Origin: Candidatus Levybacteria bacterium RIFCSPHIGHO2_01_FULL_41_15
GTDB taxonomy: Bacteria > Patescibacteriota > Microgenomatia > Levybacterales > UBA12049
Direction of reading: 5' to 3'
DNA: 51,532 bases
NCBI GenBank assembly: GCA_001782165.1
Contig: MFNV01000010.1
Location: forward strand, 1-51,532
This document shows positions 41,985 to 49,729 of the stretch, piece after piece. The position numbers and the translations under genes were made by a program. The notes under the pieces were generated by a model. That model worked only from the letters and a program-made list of their open reading frames with translations. It did not search any database and was not told the origin of the DNA. The number at the start of each line of letters is the position of its first letter. Position 1 is the stretch's first letter.

Positions 41985-42740
41985 TTACTGCGCCGGGCAG
42001 GATGCGAATTCGCAGTCTGGTCCTTCTCTCCCCACATATGATCCATCCGGACACAGTTTTACCTCTTGAGTACATGCTACTGGTTCAGTCGAATCGAGGA
42101 ATTTGAAAGTGGGAATTATTTTTTCTAGAACATTTTTCGCAGATTCCTCTGTTTCTTTCGACGCCGAGGAACCTATTTGATACGTGGTTGCCATAAGGAT
42201 AAAGGTTTTATCGCCCTTTACGAACTCTTTATAGGTAAAGGGTGTATAGTTTTTCTGCCACTGCGGGGCAATTTTTGCTGTTTCGAATATATGAACGGAG
42301 ATAAGAGCAGGTTTTTCACCGACTGGTGTTTTGGTATCAGAAAATGTTAAAATACTCTCTTCCTCTATGATTCTCCAATCGGAAGGATACTTTAATGAGA
42401 ACCCATATGTAGAATCTTCATATGTTTTCCAATTTGCGGTTTCATCGGCTGAGGTTCCCGCCTTCGCTGAAGCTTCGGTGGGTAAGGGAGTTGGAGTAAC
42501 TTTAGAAGCTTGTTTACTTTTGGAATTTAGGGCAAGATATGTACCGCCGGCGGCAAGGATTAAAATTAAGAAAACTAAAGCTAGGATCAGTCCTTTTGGC
42601 AGAAAAGATTTTTTGGAAACTGAAGCTGTTGGAGGAGTAAAATTTGTTGGAGCTTGAGGAATTTGTGCAGAGACGTTATTTTGAGAACTATTATCCAAGG
42701 CATTATTTTGTATGTTTGGTTTTACACTTTGATTTTCCAC
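41985..42740 (-). CDS. Membrane-anchored PsbP-like protein with Cys-rich tail
   Basis: 251 residues, GTG start at 42740. A disordered N-terminus (~50 residues) precedes one transmembrane helix (GLILALVFLILILAAGGTYL), a Thr/Pro linker and a PsbP-like domain (YGFSLKYPSDWRIIEEES ... VLEKIIPTFKFL). The tail CPDGSYVGREGPDCEFASC is a small Cys-rich motif common on CPR secreted proteins. The linker PLPTEASAKAGTSADE is encoded by a GC-rich palindrome. A CTAG-centred palindrome lies just upstream of its promoter, so the TrpR-like regulator next door probably controls it. Confidence 0.7.
   Translation of the reverse strand: MENQSVKPNIQNNALDNSSQNNVSAQIPQAPTNFTPPTASVSKKSFLPKGLILALVFLILILAAGGTYLALNSKSKQASKVTPTPLPTEASAKAGTSADETANWKTYEDSTYGFSLKYPSDWRIIEEESILTFSDTKTPVGEKPALISVHIFETAKIAPQWQKNYTPFTYKEFVKGDKTFILMATTYQIGSSASKETEESAKNVLEKIIPTFKFLDSTEPVACTQEVKLCPDGSYVGREGPDCEFASCPAQ
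42456..42483. repeat. GC-rich palindrome in a coding linker
   Basis: CCCGCCTTCG on the left and CTTCGGTGGG on the right, around ctgaag. It is translated in frame as part of the linker between membrane helix and PsbP-like domain. Confidence 0.65.
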
Positions 42741-42746
42741 CCAATC

Positions 42747-42775
42747 AGTATTTCATTGTGAGCAACTGTTGTCAA
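42747..42775 (-). promoter_or_regulatory. Leaderless promoter of the PsbP-like protein
   Basis: Minus strand TTGACA, 17-nt spacer, AATACT, 6 nt, GTG. Confidence 0.6.
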
Positions 42776-42786
42776 GCAACACTTCA

Positions 42787-42812
42787 TTACTAATATACTA
42801 GTATAATAGTAA
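42787..42812. promoter_or_regulatory. TrpR-like operator, site 2
   Basis: A 26-bp palindrome with left half TTACTAATATACT and one mismatch, centred on CTAG. It starts 12 bp upstream of the -35 box of the PsbP-like gene, nearly the same distance as site 3 from its promoter. Confidence 0.7.
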
Positions 42813-42819
42813 TTGGTGA

Positions 42820-43251
42820 TTAATCCCAATTCCCAGAGGCAAACTTTGCCCTTGCTTTCATATTTGTTTTTGATTTTAGAGCAAGATCAACTGGTTTTAA
42901 TATTTTTCCTATCTTCTTGAAAAAATTGATTACATTTTCTCTTTTCAAAAGCTTTTCTATGGTTTGGTGAAAAGAAGAGTTTTTGTATTTGAGCTGGTTC
43001 TGGTACGTTCGGACAGTTTCATAGCTAACATGAAGAGCAGATTGAATAGAGTCAGGAAGGAAGCCTCTTTTAAGCATCATAAAAAGAACCAACCGCTTTG
43101 TTAACATGATTTTTTCCTCTTTTGTCAGAAATTCCTCAAAAAAATTTTCAATCTCATTCGCATTGGTTAAAGATGATACAAGGAAAGCAAAATGCTCTTT
43201 TATTTCTTGAAGTTGATTTTGACTAAGATGAAATTTAGAAATTCTGGTCAT
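42820..43251 (-). CDS. TrpR/YerC-family transcriptional regulator
   Basis: 143 residues. The middle matches the TrpR-like fold: FFEEFLTKEEKIMLTKRLVL (helices B-C) and a helix-turn-helix RGFLPDSIQSALHVSYETVR. The residues after ~105 (RENVINFFKKIGKILKPVDL) form an extra basic tail. E. coli TrpR binds CTAG-containing palindromes; here a perfect 32-bp palindrome centred on CTAG overlaps this gene's own promoter, with variants upstream of two other genes. It is probably an autoregulated repressor; the ligand, if any, is unknown. Confidence 0.82.
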   Translation of the reverse strand: MTRISKFHLSQNQLQEIKEHFAFLVSSLTNANEIENFFEEFLTKEEKIMLTKRLVLFMMLKRGFLPDSIQSALHVSYETVRTYQNQLKYKNSSFHQTIEKLLKRENVINFFKKIGKILKPVDLALKSKTNMKARAKFASGNWD

Positions 43252-43282
43252 AAATACTAATATACTAGTATATTAGTATTTA
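43251..43282. promoter_or_regulatory. TrpR-like operator, site 1 (perfect palindrome)
   Basis: A perfect 32-bp palindrome; each half reads TAAATACTAATATACT. It fills the spacer and -10 of the regulator's own promoter and touches the start codon, an ideal autorepression geometry. Confidence 0.8.
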
Positions 43283-43288
43283 TGTCAA
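43265..43288 (-). promoter_or_regulatory. Promoter of the TrpR-like gene
   Basis: Minus strand TTGACA followed at 17-18 nt by GTATAT/TATATT within the palindrome; the ATG is about 8 nt after, so leaderless. The -10 position is less certain because of the repeats. Confidence 0.5.
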
Positions 43289-43344
43289 TAGTGCAGTCAT
43301 TATTCGTGTATTACTTAATGATGTAGTTTCTGTAATTACAGAAT

Positions 43345-43788
43345 TTAAAATATTTTTGCGAGGAGAACAAGGAGGGCAAGGATGGCGACTTGGTTTATTA
43401 TTCCCCAAGGTGCAGGCATCCTATTATCAAACATTTTCTGAAATTTATAAAAGACCTTAAAAGGTTTAATGCCAAAAAAATACCAGGGGGCTGTCAGCCA
43501 GTCTAATAACTGGGAAGTAACTATTATCAAAAATGCATACAAAATATTAGTTTGAGGAAACAAAAGAAAAATTAATAGATATGAAAGAGCAAATCCAAGA
43601 ATAACATCGATTAGGGCCTCCTTGATTATTCTTTCTTTGCTTTTTGTCTTTCCGTTGGTACCTTCGTCCCAATGAGGAAATAAATCTCCTATTATATGGG
43701 AGATAAAGGCAAGGGGAATTGCGAGGGCTGGATTTCCGATTTTTGTTGCTATTACCGTTCCAATTATAGCGTGTCCTGTTGCAGTCAT
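43345..43788 (-). CDS. YdjM-like membrane protein (metal-dependent hydrolase family)
   Basis: 147 residues from MTATGHAIIGTVIA; upstream codons (MAERGIR) derive from a tRNA-like fragment and are probably not translated. There are three or four membrane segments. The motifs H-x-x-x-G near the start, HIIGDLFPHWDE and QLLDWLTAPWYF fit the LexA-regulated YdjM/DUF457-type inner-membrane hydrolases. Substrate unknown. Confidence 0.72.
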   Translation of the reverse strand: MTATGHAIIGTVIATKIGNPALAIPLAFISHIIGDLFPHWDEGTNGKTKSKERIIKEALIDVILGFALSYLLIFLLFPQTNILYAFLIIVTSQLLDWLTAPWYFFGIKPFKVFYKFQKMFDNRMPAPWGIINQVAILALLVLLAKIF

Positions 43789-43790
43789 GG

Positions 43791-43813
43791 TTCGAATACC
43801 CCTCTCGGCCATG
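43791..43813 (+). other. Fragment resembling a tRNA 3' end
   Basis: GGTTCGAATACC followed by CCTCTCGGCCA looks like a T-arm and acceptor ending in CCA, but the T stem does not pair well and no 5' partner is seen. Confidence 0.3.
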
Positions 43814-43907
43814 AACTCGAGGCCGAATGGTCACCATGACACTGAACTTCTGTCGAATGGGTCATCTTAAAAGTATAAAGTATTAGATATAAAGTATCAA
43901 CCGACTT

Positions 43908-43935
43908 GACAACCTTTAAAACTTCTGATCATAAT
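43908..43935 (+). promoter_or_regulatory. Leaderless promoter of the DUF5667 gene
   Basis: TTGACA, CATAAT at 18-nt spacing, then 5 nt to the GTG at 43941. Confidence 0.6.
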
Positions 43936-43940
43936 AAGCT

Positions 43941-44891
43941 GTGGGAAGAAAAATTGCATTTTTTCCTGTAGCGTTTCTTAGTTTTATTCTGGTTTCGGCA
44001 ACTCCGGTTTATGCCTACCATCAAAAGCAGGTTTTGGGGGTGTCGGTTTCTTCTGAAGCTCCACAAATACCTCCCACCGCAGAAGGTCCGGGTCTTATTC
44101 TTCCGGACAGCCCCTTATTTTTCTTAGACAAACTTAAGCAAAATGTGAGATTGCTTTTTGCTTTTACTCCTGAAGGGAAAACTAGGATTTACAATGCTAT
44201 TGCAGGGGAAAGGCTTGCAGAGCTTAGATTCATGCTTTTAGAGAATAATCGGGAAGGGATCGAAATTGCTATCGAAGGAGTTGCTCGAAATCTTGAAAAG
44301 GCCTCTGACCATCTGGAAGCTGCGAGATTTAGAGGCAAGGACGTTTCAGAGCTGGCAAAAACAATTAACGAGGATATTAAAAGAAAACAAGATGCCATGG
44401 ATATCCTTGAGGAGGAATCAACGGGAGAACTTTATGCAATGGTTCTTGGAGCACAAACTTCAATCTTAAAATCAAAAGTTAAGGTAGAGGATAATCTGCC
44501 AAAACACATGATTGAAAATGAAATAAGAGATAATCTTACAAGACAAATCAATAAAAAAATAAAGATTGCTTCTTCCTCGTCACAAGAACTGCTTTATCAG
44601 ATTGAGGAGCTTAGAAGGGAGGCAAGCGAGGCAAGCAGAAGATCTCTTAGGAATCGGGAAGAAGCCTTAAGAAAAGCGATAGAAAAAAAGAATGAGATTT
44701 TAAGAAAAAACAACCAGAGACTTTTTGAGCTTGAGAAGAAAAAGCAGGAAAGACTTCTTCAGCTTCAGGACCGAGCCTTAGAGAACGTAAGAGAGATAGT
44801 AAAAAAAGCTCAGGAAACAGCCTCTAATTATGAACAAATAAAGGAGGTAGAAAAAACAGGAATCAATATTAATACTCAAACTTCCCAATAG
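43941..44891 (+). CDS. Secreted DUF5667-type coiled-coil protein
   Basis: 316 residues, GTG start. A signal peptide (IAFFPVAFLSFILVSATPVYA) is followed by LPDSPLFFLDKLKQNVRLLF, the hallmark of DUF5667, and long helical segments predicted to coil (ELRREASEASRRSLRNREEA, KKKQERLLQLQDRALENVRE). It is probably a surface or periplasmic fibre-like protein. Transcribed alone from a leaderless promoter. Confidence 0.75.
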   Translation: MGRKIAFFPVAFLSFILVSATPVYAYHQKQVLGVSVSSEAPQIPPTAEGPGLILPDSPLFFLDKLKQNVRLLFAFTPEGKTRIYNAIAGERLAELRFMLLENNREGIEIAIEGVARNLEKASDHLEAARFRGKDVSELAKTINEDIKRKQDAMDILEEESTGELYAMVLGAQTSILKSKVKVEDNLPKHMIENEIRDNLTRQINKKIKIASSSSQELLYQIEELRREASEASRRSLRNREEALRKAIEKKNEILRKNNQRLFELEKKKQERLLQLQDRALENVREIVKKAQETASNYEQIKEVEKTGININTQTSQ

Positions 44892-44911
44892 CTCTGCCAT
44901 CCTTTCTTTAG

Positions 44912-44917
44912 TATAAT
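44912..44917 (+). promoter_or_regulatory. -10 box of the TrmH-family gene (leaderless)
   Basis: Perfect TATAAT 7 nt upstream of the ATG at 44925. No clear -35 was found. Confidence 0.55.
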
Positions 44918-44924
44918 TATCTCC

Positions 44925-45530
44925 ATGGTAAACCCTGCGCCAACAAAGAGAGACGAGTCATCGATTGTACTGCCGCATGATTCGTGGTGCGGGGTAAAGC
45001 TTGCGGCAAGAGAACTTAGGATATGTTTTCCGACAAGTGAGGATCTAAAAAAAATTAAGAAAAAGCCGATTTATATAATTGTTGATAATGTCTTAGATAC
45101 TTACAATGTCGGCGGCATTTTTCGTCTTGCGGATGCTGTTGCGGCAAAAAAAATTTTTCTTTGCGGGCAAACAGAAACACCGCCTCATACCCGCATAAAA
45201 AAAGCGTCTATAAATACGACAGAATGGGTGAGCTGGCAGTATTTGCCTTCGGCGAAGTCTGCCATTGACCATTTACGATCGACAATTGACAATTTACAGG
45301 TTATTGCGATTGAGCAGAGTAAAAAAAGCGTTCCATATAATAAAGTAGATTATAAATTTCCTATTGCTCTTATTGTTGGTCACGAATCAGAAGGGGTTTC
45401 AAAAGAAGTTCTCAAAACGGCAGATTACATCGCAGAGATTCCAATGTGGGGAGTCAATAAATCCTTAAATGTCATCGTATCCTTGGGGATAGTTTTATAT
45501 GAAACAATAGGGAAGGTTTCGATTAAATAA
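44925..45530 (+). CDS. TrmH/SpoU-family RNA methyltransferase
   Basis: 201 residues. The SPOUT knot motifs are present: IVDNVLDTYNVGGIFRLADA (motif 1), ALIVGHESEGVS (motif 2) and IPMWGVNKSLNVIVSLGI (motif 3). It 2'-O-methylates tRNA or rRNA using S-adenosylmethionine; the target cannot be told. No N-terminal substrate-binding domain is present. The segment AIDHLRSTIDNLQ is encoded by filler repeats (attgaccattt, attgacaattt). Confidence 0.88.
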   Translation: MVNPAPTKRDESSIVLPHDSWCGVKLAARELRICFPTSEDLKKIKKKPIYIIVDNVLDTYNVGGIFRLADAVAAKKIFLCGQTETPPHTRIKKASINTTEWVSWQYLPSAKSAIDHLRSTIDNLQVIAIEQSKKSVPYNKVDYKFPIALIVGHESEGVSKEVLKTADYIAEIPMWGVNKSLNVIVSLGIVLYETIGKVSIK

Positions 45531-45534
45531 TATC

Positions 45535-46128
45535 ATGGAGTTTACAAGTAATTACAAAAAGCATACAAGTAAGAACCTAATCCAAAAGTTTTTGATAAAT
45601 AATTTTTATAATAATTTTATCTCCTTAATTAAAAACCTTGATATTAAATCTATTTTGGATGTGGGATGTGGAGAGGGGTTTACCCTAAACAAATTTTATG
45701 AGAATAAAATCGGAGAAAAACTTGAAGGCATTGATTTTCAGAAAAATTCAATTGAAATTGGCAAAAAACTGCATCCATATTTGGCTCTGAAACAAGGAAA
45801 TATATACAACTTAGAATACAAAAATGATTCATTCGATTTGGTAATAGCTACAGAGGTCTTAGAGCATTTAGGAGATCCGAGAAGAGGTTTAAAAGAGCTT
45901 GTTCGTGTCTCAAAAAAATATCTTCTTCTATCAGTTCCCAATGAACCGTTTTTCATGATTGCAAATTTCTCACGTGGCAAAAATTTAAGCCGGTGGGGTA
46001 ATGATATCGAACATATTCAGCACTGGAGCGCAAAAGGATTTGCGCAATTTATAATTCATAATTCAGAATTAAGAATTAAAACAAAACGCCATCCTTTCCC
46101 CTGGACAATCCTATTTTTGGAGAAATGA
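45535..46128 (+). CDS. Class I SAM-dependent methyltransferase
   Basis: 197 residues. Motif I is ILDVGCGEGFTLNKFYE, motif II/III NDSFDLVIATEVLEHLGDP, typical Methyltransf_11. The substrate is unknown. It starts 4 nt after the preceding methyltransferase, so they form an operon. The C-terminal segment FIIHNSELRIKTKRHP is encoded by AT filler (attcataattcagaattaa), and its last codons overlap the conserved upstream element of the next gene. Confidence 0.85.
   Translation: MEFTSNYKKHTSKNLIQKFLINNFYNNFISLIKNLDIKSILDVGCGEGFTLNKFYENKIGEKLEGIDFQKNSIEIGKKLHPYLALKQGNIYNLEYKNDSFDLVIATEVLEHLGDPRRGLKELVRVSKKYLLLSVPNEPFFMIANFSRGKNLSRWGNDIEHIQHWSAKGFAQFIIHNSELRIKTKRHPFPWTILFLEK
46095..46127 (+). promoter_or_regulatory. 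Shared upstream element, copy 1
   Basis: CCCCTGGACAATCCTATTTT then TTGGAGAAA. Copies 2 and 3 (48329, 49652) share CCCTGGACAnTnCTTnTnTT and TTGGAAAA. Each lies ~60-80 nt upstream of the next start codon. Confidence 0.6.
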
Positions 46129-46139
46129 ATAAAGATCTC

Positions 46140-46169
46140 TTGACTTTTGCTACTTATAATAAGTAGAAT
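46140..46169 (+). promoter_or_regulatory. Leaderless promoter with palindromic spacer
   Basis: TTGACT, 18-nt spacer, TAGAAT, 6 nt, ATG at 46176. The spacer carries CTACTTA-taa-TAAGTAG (46150-46166), a possible operator. Confidence 0.65.
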
Positions 46170-46175
46170 TTTATT

Positions 46176-48314
46176 ATGGACGAAGAACTGGAAAATAAAG
46201 AAAATTTTATTTCCTCGCTTGATCCCAGGAAAAATCATACAAACTTTTTTTTGTTTCTTTTTGTTGCAATACTTATTATTGGAGGGATTGGGGTTTCAAT
46301 AAATACAGTCCAAAAAACAGCTAAGCAGAATGAAAATACAAGTACAACCAAAAGTTCCCCCGCTTTTACAAGCATTGCTCCAAGAACTTTAGTATATGGG
46401 TACGGGACAGATAAAAATTCCTATATCGAAGCTGTGGATCTTAATTCCGGTAAAGTTTATGCTTTAGCAACCCTAGATTTAAATATCAAAAAAGTAACAG
46501 TAACCTCTTCGGAATCTATGATTTTTATAAATAAAACTGATGCAAGAGATTACGGAAGAGAGATTTCCACTTTTAATTTTGGGAATAAATCTGTTTCTTC
46601 TACTGTTTTGGCGGACACAAATTATGGAATTGACGATTATGTCGTCTCTCCTAATAAGAGATATATTGCAACATGGGAAATAAGTGTTCCAGAGAATTCC
46701 CAGGGGCTAATTGGAGGAAAGTCAAGAGTTTATGCCGTTGATATCAACAGCCCGCAAAGAAAAAATATTATTTATGATGAGCCGATCAGCAATGGGTCAT
46801 TTATGCATTATCCTCTGGCAATAACAGACAGAGGCGAAATTTATATGGATAAATTTGAAGCAAATAGTCAGGCAGGATGGGCAAACGGAATAAGCGTTTC
46901 AGATTTTTCGGGAACTGTCAAAGAAGAAATTCCTTCTATGTCTTCGGGAACCCTTTCATCTCAGCCAATTTTGTCTCCCGACGGTAAGAAACTTGTCTTT
47001 GCCGGATATGATGGAAGCAAGGGTCCTGGAAATGTTTCCCTTGCGGATAGAGAAGGATTCAGGCAAGCTCTTCTTAATCCTAATACTATAGAAATTTTTG
47101 ATACTTTGGGTAGACAAAGAACAAAACTTACGGGTATCCTGAATACTAACCGGTATCCTTTTGTTTCGTGGGATTCTTACAGTGGAAAAATAATTTATTT
47201 CACTTTATCAAAAAGCTTGGAACAGAATGGTTTTTATCTTTACGATCCCATAACTTCGTCGACACAAAAGTTAAGGGGCGAAATTGCAACATCGCAAGAT
47301 TCTGTGCTTTCTACATTGGGGGACAATAATATTTTGGTGGGAGTAAACAATACATCAGTCTCAACTGTTGGAAATCTTGGAGAAAAATATAGCCAGACTC
47401 TAAATGAAATAGGAATATATAATACAAACACAAAAGAAAGAGCTAGGGTTAATATAGGAAAAAATCCGATTCAGTACATTGGTCTTTTGCCTTCCGCTTT
47501 TTTTAATGACTCTCAAGCTACGGGAAATCTTGGATCAAGTAGCAAAGAAAACGTAAGCACACTTCAGCTTAAAACAATTACTCTTAAATCCGAACTGGGG
47601 CCAAAGAGGATAACCCAACAAAGTAAGCCGGCATGTAAAAACATTGCTACTGAACAATGCAATTCTATGTTGGGAACAAACTTTAGTCCAGATCAAAGGA
47701 GCAGCACGCCCAATTCTGAATATAATTCCTGCTTTAAAACACAATTTGCGCTTGCCAGAACGGATGGCGTATGTATGGATAGCCCTTTATATCTTTACGG
47801 AAAACCCGGTACATATATAAAAATTAAGATAGGTACGCAAATTTATGGATCTAATGCTCCCTACAAGGGTGGTTCTTATGAGGGTTTTTTAACTGGGGAC
47901 GGGGGATTAAAAGTTGAAAATCAGCTGTATTCCAATATAAATTTTAACTATACTTCTGCTCTAAGGAAATTACCTCAACTTAATTATGGTAAAACAGTCA
48001 AATCCGAAGAAGTACCAAAAACCCTTGAAGAGTACGGGAAAAAGTTAGGGTTGAATTTAGTTGAAATAAAAGACTTAATAGCTTCGATAGGAAAATTCTC
48101 CTCCTCTTATGTTTTTGTTTCATTTTTTGATAATGAAACCTCTAAAGCCATTCTTCCTATTTCCTTTAATCCCATTCCCGATACATATAGAAATATAGTT
48201 TTCTACTTAAAGCCTCTCGAAGATCCAATTGTTTCTAGTTCTTCGAAGTTTCCGGGAATTCCTCAAAGAAAAGGCTTAGCTGCTATTGAAGTTAGCTACA
48301 TCATAGACGAGTAA
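46176..48314 (+). CDS. Membrane-anchored beta-propeller-like protein
   Basis: 712 residues. A short cytoplasmic tail and one transmembrane helix (FFLFLFVAILIIGGIGVSI) are followed by an extracytoplasmic domain with repeated beta motifs resembling TolB/WD40 propeller blades (YVVSPNKRYIATWEI, PILSPDGKKLVFAGYDGS, YPFVSWDSYSGKIIYF). The C-terminal third adds a Cys-containing region (KPACKNIATEQCNSM) and a further domain with no recognised family. Likely a surface or envelope binding protein. The start is fixed by the leaderless promoter. Confidence 0.65.
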   Translation: MDEELENKENFISSLDPRKNHTNFFLFLFVAILIIGGIGVSINTVQKTAKQNENTSTTKSSPAFTSIAPRTLVYGYGTDKNSYIEAVDLNSGKVYALATLDLNIKKVTVTSSESMIFINKTDARDYGREISTFNFGNKSVSSTVLADTNYGIDDYVVSPNKRYIATWEISVPENSQGLIGGKSRVYAVDINSPQRKNIIYDEPISNGSFMHYPLAITDRGEIYMDKFEANSQAGWANGISVSDFSGTVKEEIPSMSSGTLSSQPILSPDGKKLVFAGYDGSKGPGNVSLADREGFRQALLNPNTIEIFDTLGRQRTKLTGILNTNRYPFVSWDSYSGKIIYFTLSKSLEQNGFYLYDPITSSTQKLRGEIATSQDSVLSTLGDNNILVGVNNTSVSTVGNLGEKYSQTLNEIGIYNTNTKERARVNIGKNPIQYIGLLPSAFFNDSQATGNLGSSSKENVSTLQLKTITLKSELGPKRITQQSKPACKNIATEQCNSMLGTNFSPDQRSSTPNSEYNSCFKTQFALARTDGVCMDSPLYLYGKPGTYIKIKIGTQIYGSNAPYKGGSYEGFLTGDGGLKVENQLYSNINFNYTSALRKLPQLNYGKTVKSEEVPKTLEEYGKKLGLNLVEIKDLIASIGKFSSSYVFVSFFDNETSKAILPISFNPIPDTYRNIVFYLKPLEDPIVSSSSKFPGIPQRKGLAAIEVSYIIDE

Positions 48315-48328
48315 TTGTTATTTATTCT

Positions 48329-48359
48329 TCTTCCCTGGACACTGCTTCTTTTGGAAAAG
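48329..48359 (+). promoter_or_regulatory. Shared upstream element, copy 2
   Basis: TCCCTGGACACTGCTTCTTT then TTGGAAAAG, about 62 nt upstream of the ATG at 48395. Confidence 0.6.
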
Positions 48360-48380
48360 ACGGTTTAGCCTCTGTTGTGT

Positions 48381-48386
48381 TATAAT
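48381..48386 (+). promoter_or_regulatory. -10 box of the first HTH paralogue (leaderless)
   Basis: Extended -10 TGTTATAAT, 8 nt before the ATG at 48395. Confidence 0.6.
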
Positions 48387-48394
48387 TCGCTCCT

Positions 48395-49597
48395 ATGGTG
48401 GAAAGAGAAAAAACCAGAGAAGAGCTTCATGCCCAAAGGCAAGATTTTATTCAAAAGGCTATTCAAGAAAGAGCTCATGAAAAACGGCCGGAAGATATTT
48501 CTCAACACCATTGGGAAAGGGCGGTGAACATTGGCGTTGCTTATAATTTTGGAGATGAATATTTGGAGGTACTGGGGCTTCAGTACGAAAGAACAAAGGA
48601 AATAGCATCAAAAGCCGTGAGAAAATTTATAGAAGGTTTATTGGGTAATTCATCTGAAGGATTGCGATTCTCCCATCCTCTTGAAGATCTTTTGTCAAAG
48701 AGACCCGAGTCCGAAATCATTGGAGAAAGAAGATCACAGGCAATGGGAGGGATAAGTTTGAGAGTAAGAGAGCAAGTTCGTAAAGGAGCAAAAGACGTAG
48801 AAGAAATACAAAGAAATACCGGGATTTCAGAAAGTTCAATACGGAAATCTTTAGGCGTAATTAGGAGATGGGGTATTGATGTAAGTCGTTTTATCCCGTC
48901 TCATGAAGATCAAGAAAAAATAGAACAGCTTACAAAAGAGGAAGATGATAAAAAGATACAACAAATACTGGATGAATTACCACCTAATATTATTTTAGCA
49001 AACTTAGTTAAACGGAAACTTGGGTATAATGCAAAAAGAGATGGGCTTTTTATTACAGTTGGAGATTTAACATCGGGGGTCTTCCATTATAGCTCTGAAG
49101 CAACGCGTCTTTTTTTCGATAGTCTTCGTTTATCCGGGATTTCTAGTAGACCGGTAGAATGCAGAGTACCAAAAACAGGGGAAGTTCAGGTGCATTATTA
49201 CGTTTTGCTTGAGAGACACAGGGAGAGAGCCTTAGGTGTTTTGGATGAAGATCCGAGTCTTCAAAAATATAAAGAAAATCCGGTCAAAATAATCTGCGGA
49301 AAAGGCAATGATCCTATACCAAGCACACACCAGTTGCAACACAGCGGAGATTTTAGAAGTGTAGAAAGTTTATTTAAAGAGATGAAAGTGCTTATTAGTA
49401 AGAGAAGATCGGGATTCCATTACTCCGATTTTTTGACACCTGAATGTAGAGTACCAGTTTATCAATATCAACATGGTTCCAGAATAAACTATTATTTTCC
49501 AGAAAAGTATGCCGCTGCACTAAAAAATTTTTTAACAAATAGATATGCAGCGCTTTTTAGAACACGGGTTATTGATGTGTCATTTGAATCTGTATGA
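48395..49597 (+). CDS. Putative multi-HTH protein, long paralogue
   Basis: 400 residues, no named family. Three regions: an N-terminal helical part (REELHAQRQDFIQKAIQE, then RAVNIGVAYNFGDEYLEVLG) that resembles a sigma-region-4-like HTH; a middle HTH-like segment (VEEIQRNTGISESSIRKSLG); and a C-terminal alpha/beta region (LFITVGDLTSGVFHYSSEAT, VHYYVLLERHRERALGVLDE). The N- and C-terminal regions, but not the middle, match the shorter neighbour at 49730. DNA binding is inferred from the HTH-like patterns. Confidence 0.55.
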   Translation: MVEREKTREELHAQRQDFIQKAIQERAHEKRPEDISQHHWERAVNIGVAYNFGDEYLEVLGLQYERTKEIASKAVRKFIEGLLGNSSEGLRFSHPLEDLLSKRPESEIIGERRSQAMGGISLRVREQVRKGAKDVEEIQRNTGISESSIRKSLGVIRRWGIDVSRFIPSHEDQEKIEQLTKEEDDKKIQQILDELPPNIILANLVKRKLGYNAKRDGLFITVGDLTSGVFHYSSEATRLFFDSLRLSGISSRPVECRVPKTGEVQVHYYVLLERHRERALGVLDEDPSLQKYKENPVKIICGKGNDPIPSTHQLQHSGDFRSVESLFKEMKVLISKRRSGFHYSDFLTPECRVPVYQYQHGSRINYYFPEKYAAALKNFLTNRYAALFRTRVIDVSFESV

Positions 49598-49651
49598 ATT
49601 GGCTTAAAAGACATGGCTTTAAAATTTATTAAGTTGATTTCTCTACTAAAT

Positions 49652-49683
49652 TTTCCCCTGGACAATGCTTCTCTTGGAAAAAT
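49652..49683 (+). promoter_or_regulatory. Shared upstream element, copy 3
   Basis: TCCCCTGGACAATGCTTCTC then TTGGAAAAA, about 77 nt upstream of the ATG at 49730. Closest to copy 2. Confidence 0.6.
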
Positions 49684-49715
49684 AAGAATGGGATGATTTG
49701 TGAGAAACAATTTGG

Positions 49716-49721
49716 TATAAT
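49716..49721 (+). promoter_or_regulatory. -10 box of the second HTH paralogue (leaderless)
   Basis: Extended -10 TGGTATAAT, 8 nt before the ATG at 49730. Confidence 0.6.
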
Positions 49722-49729
49722 TCCTGTTT

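Noticed and set aside
43791-43813. tRNA gene at the start of the YdjM-like gene
   Set aside because: Only a T-arm/acceptor-like string is present; the stem pairs poorly and no 5' part is found.
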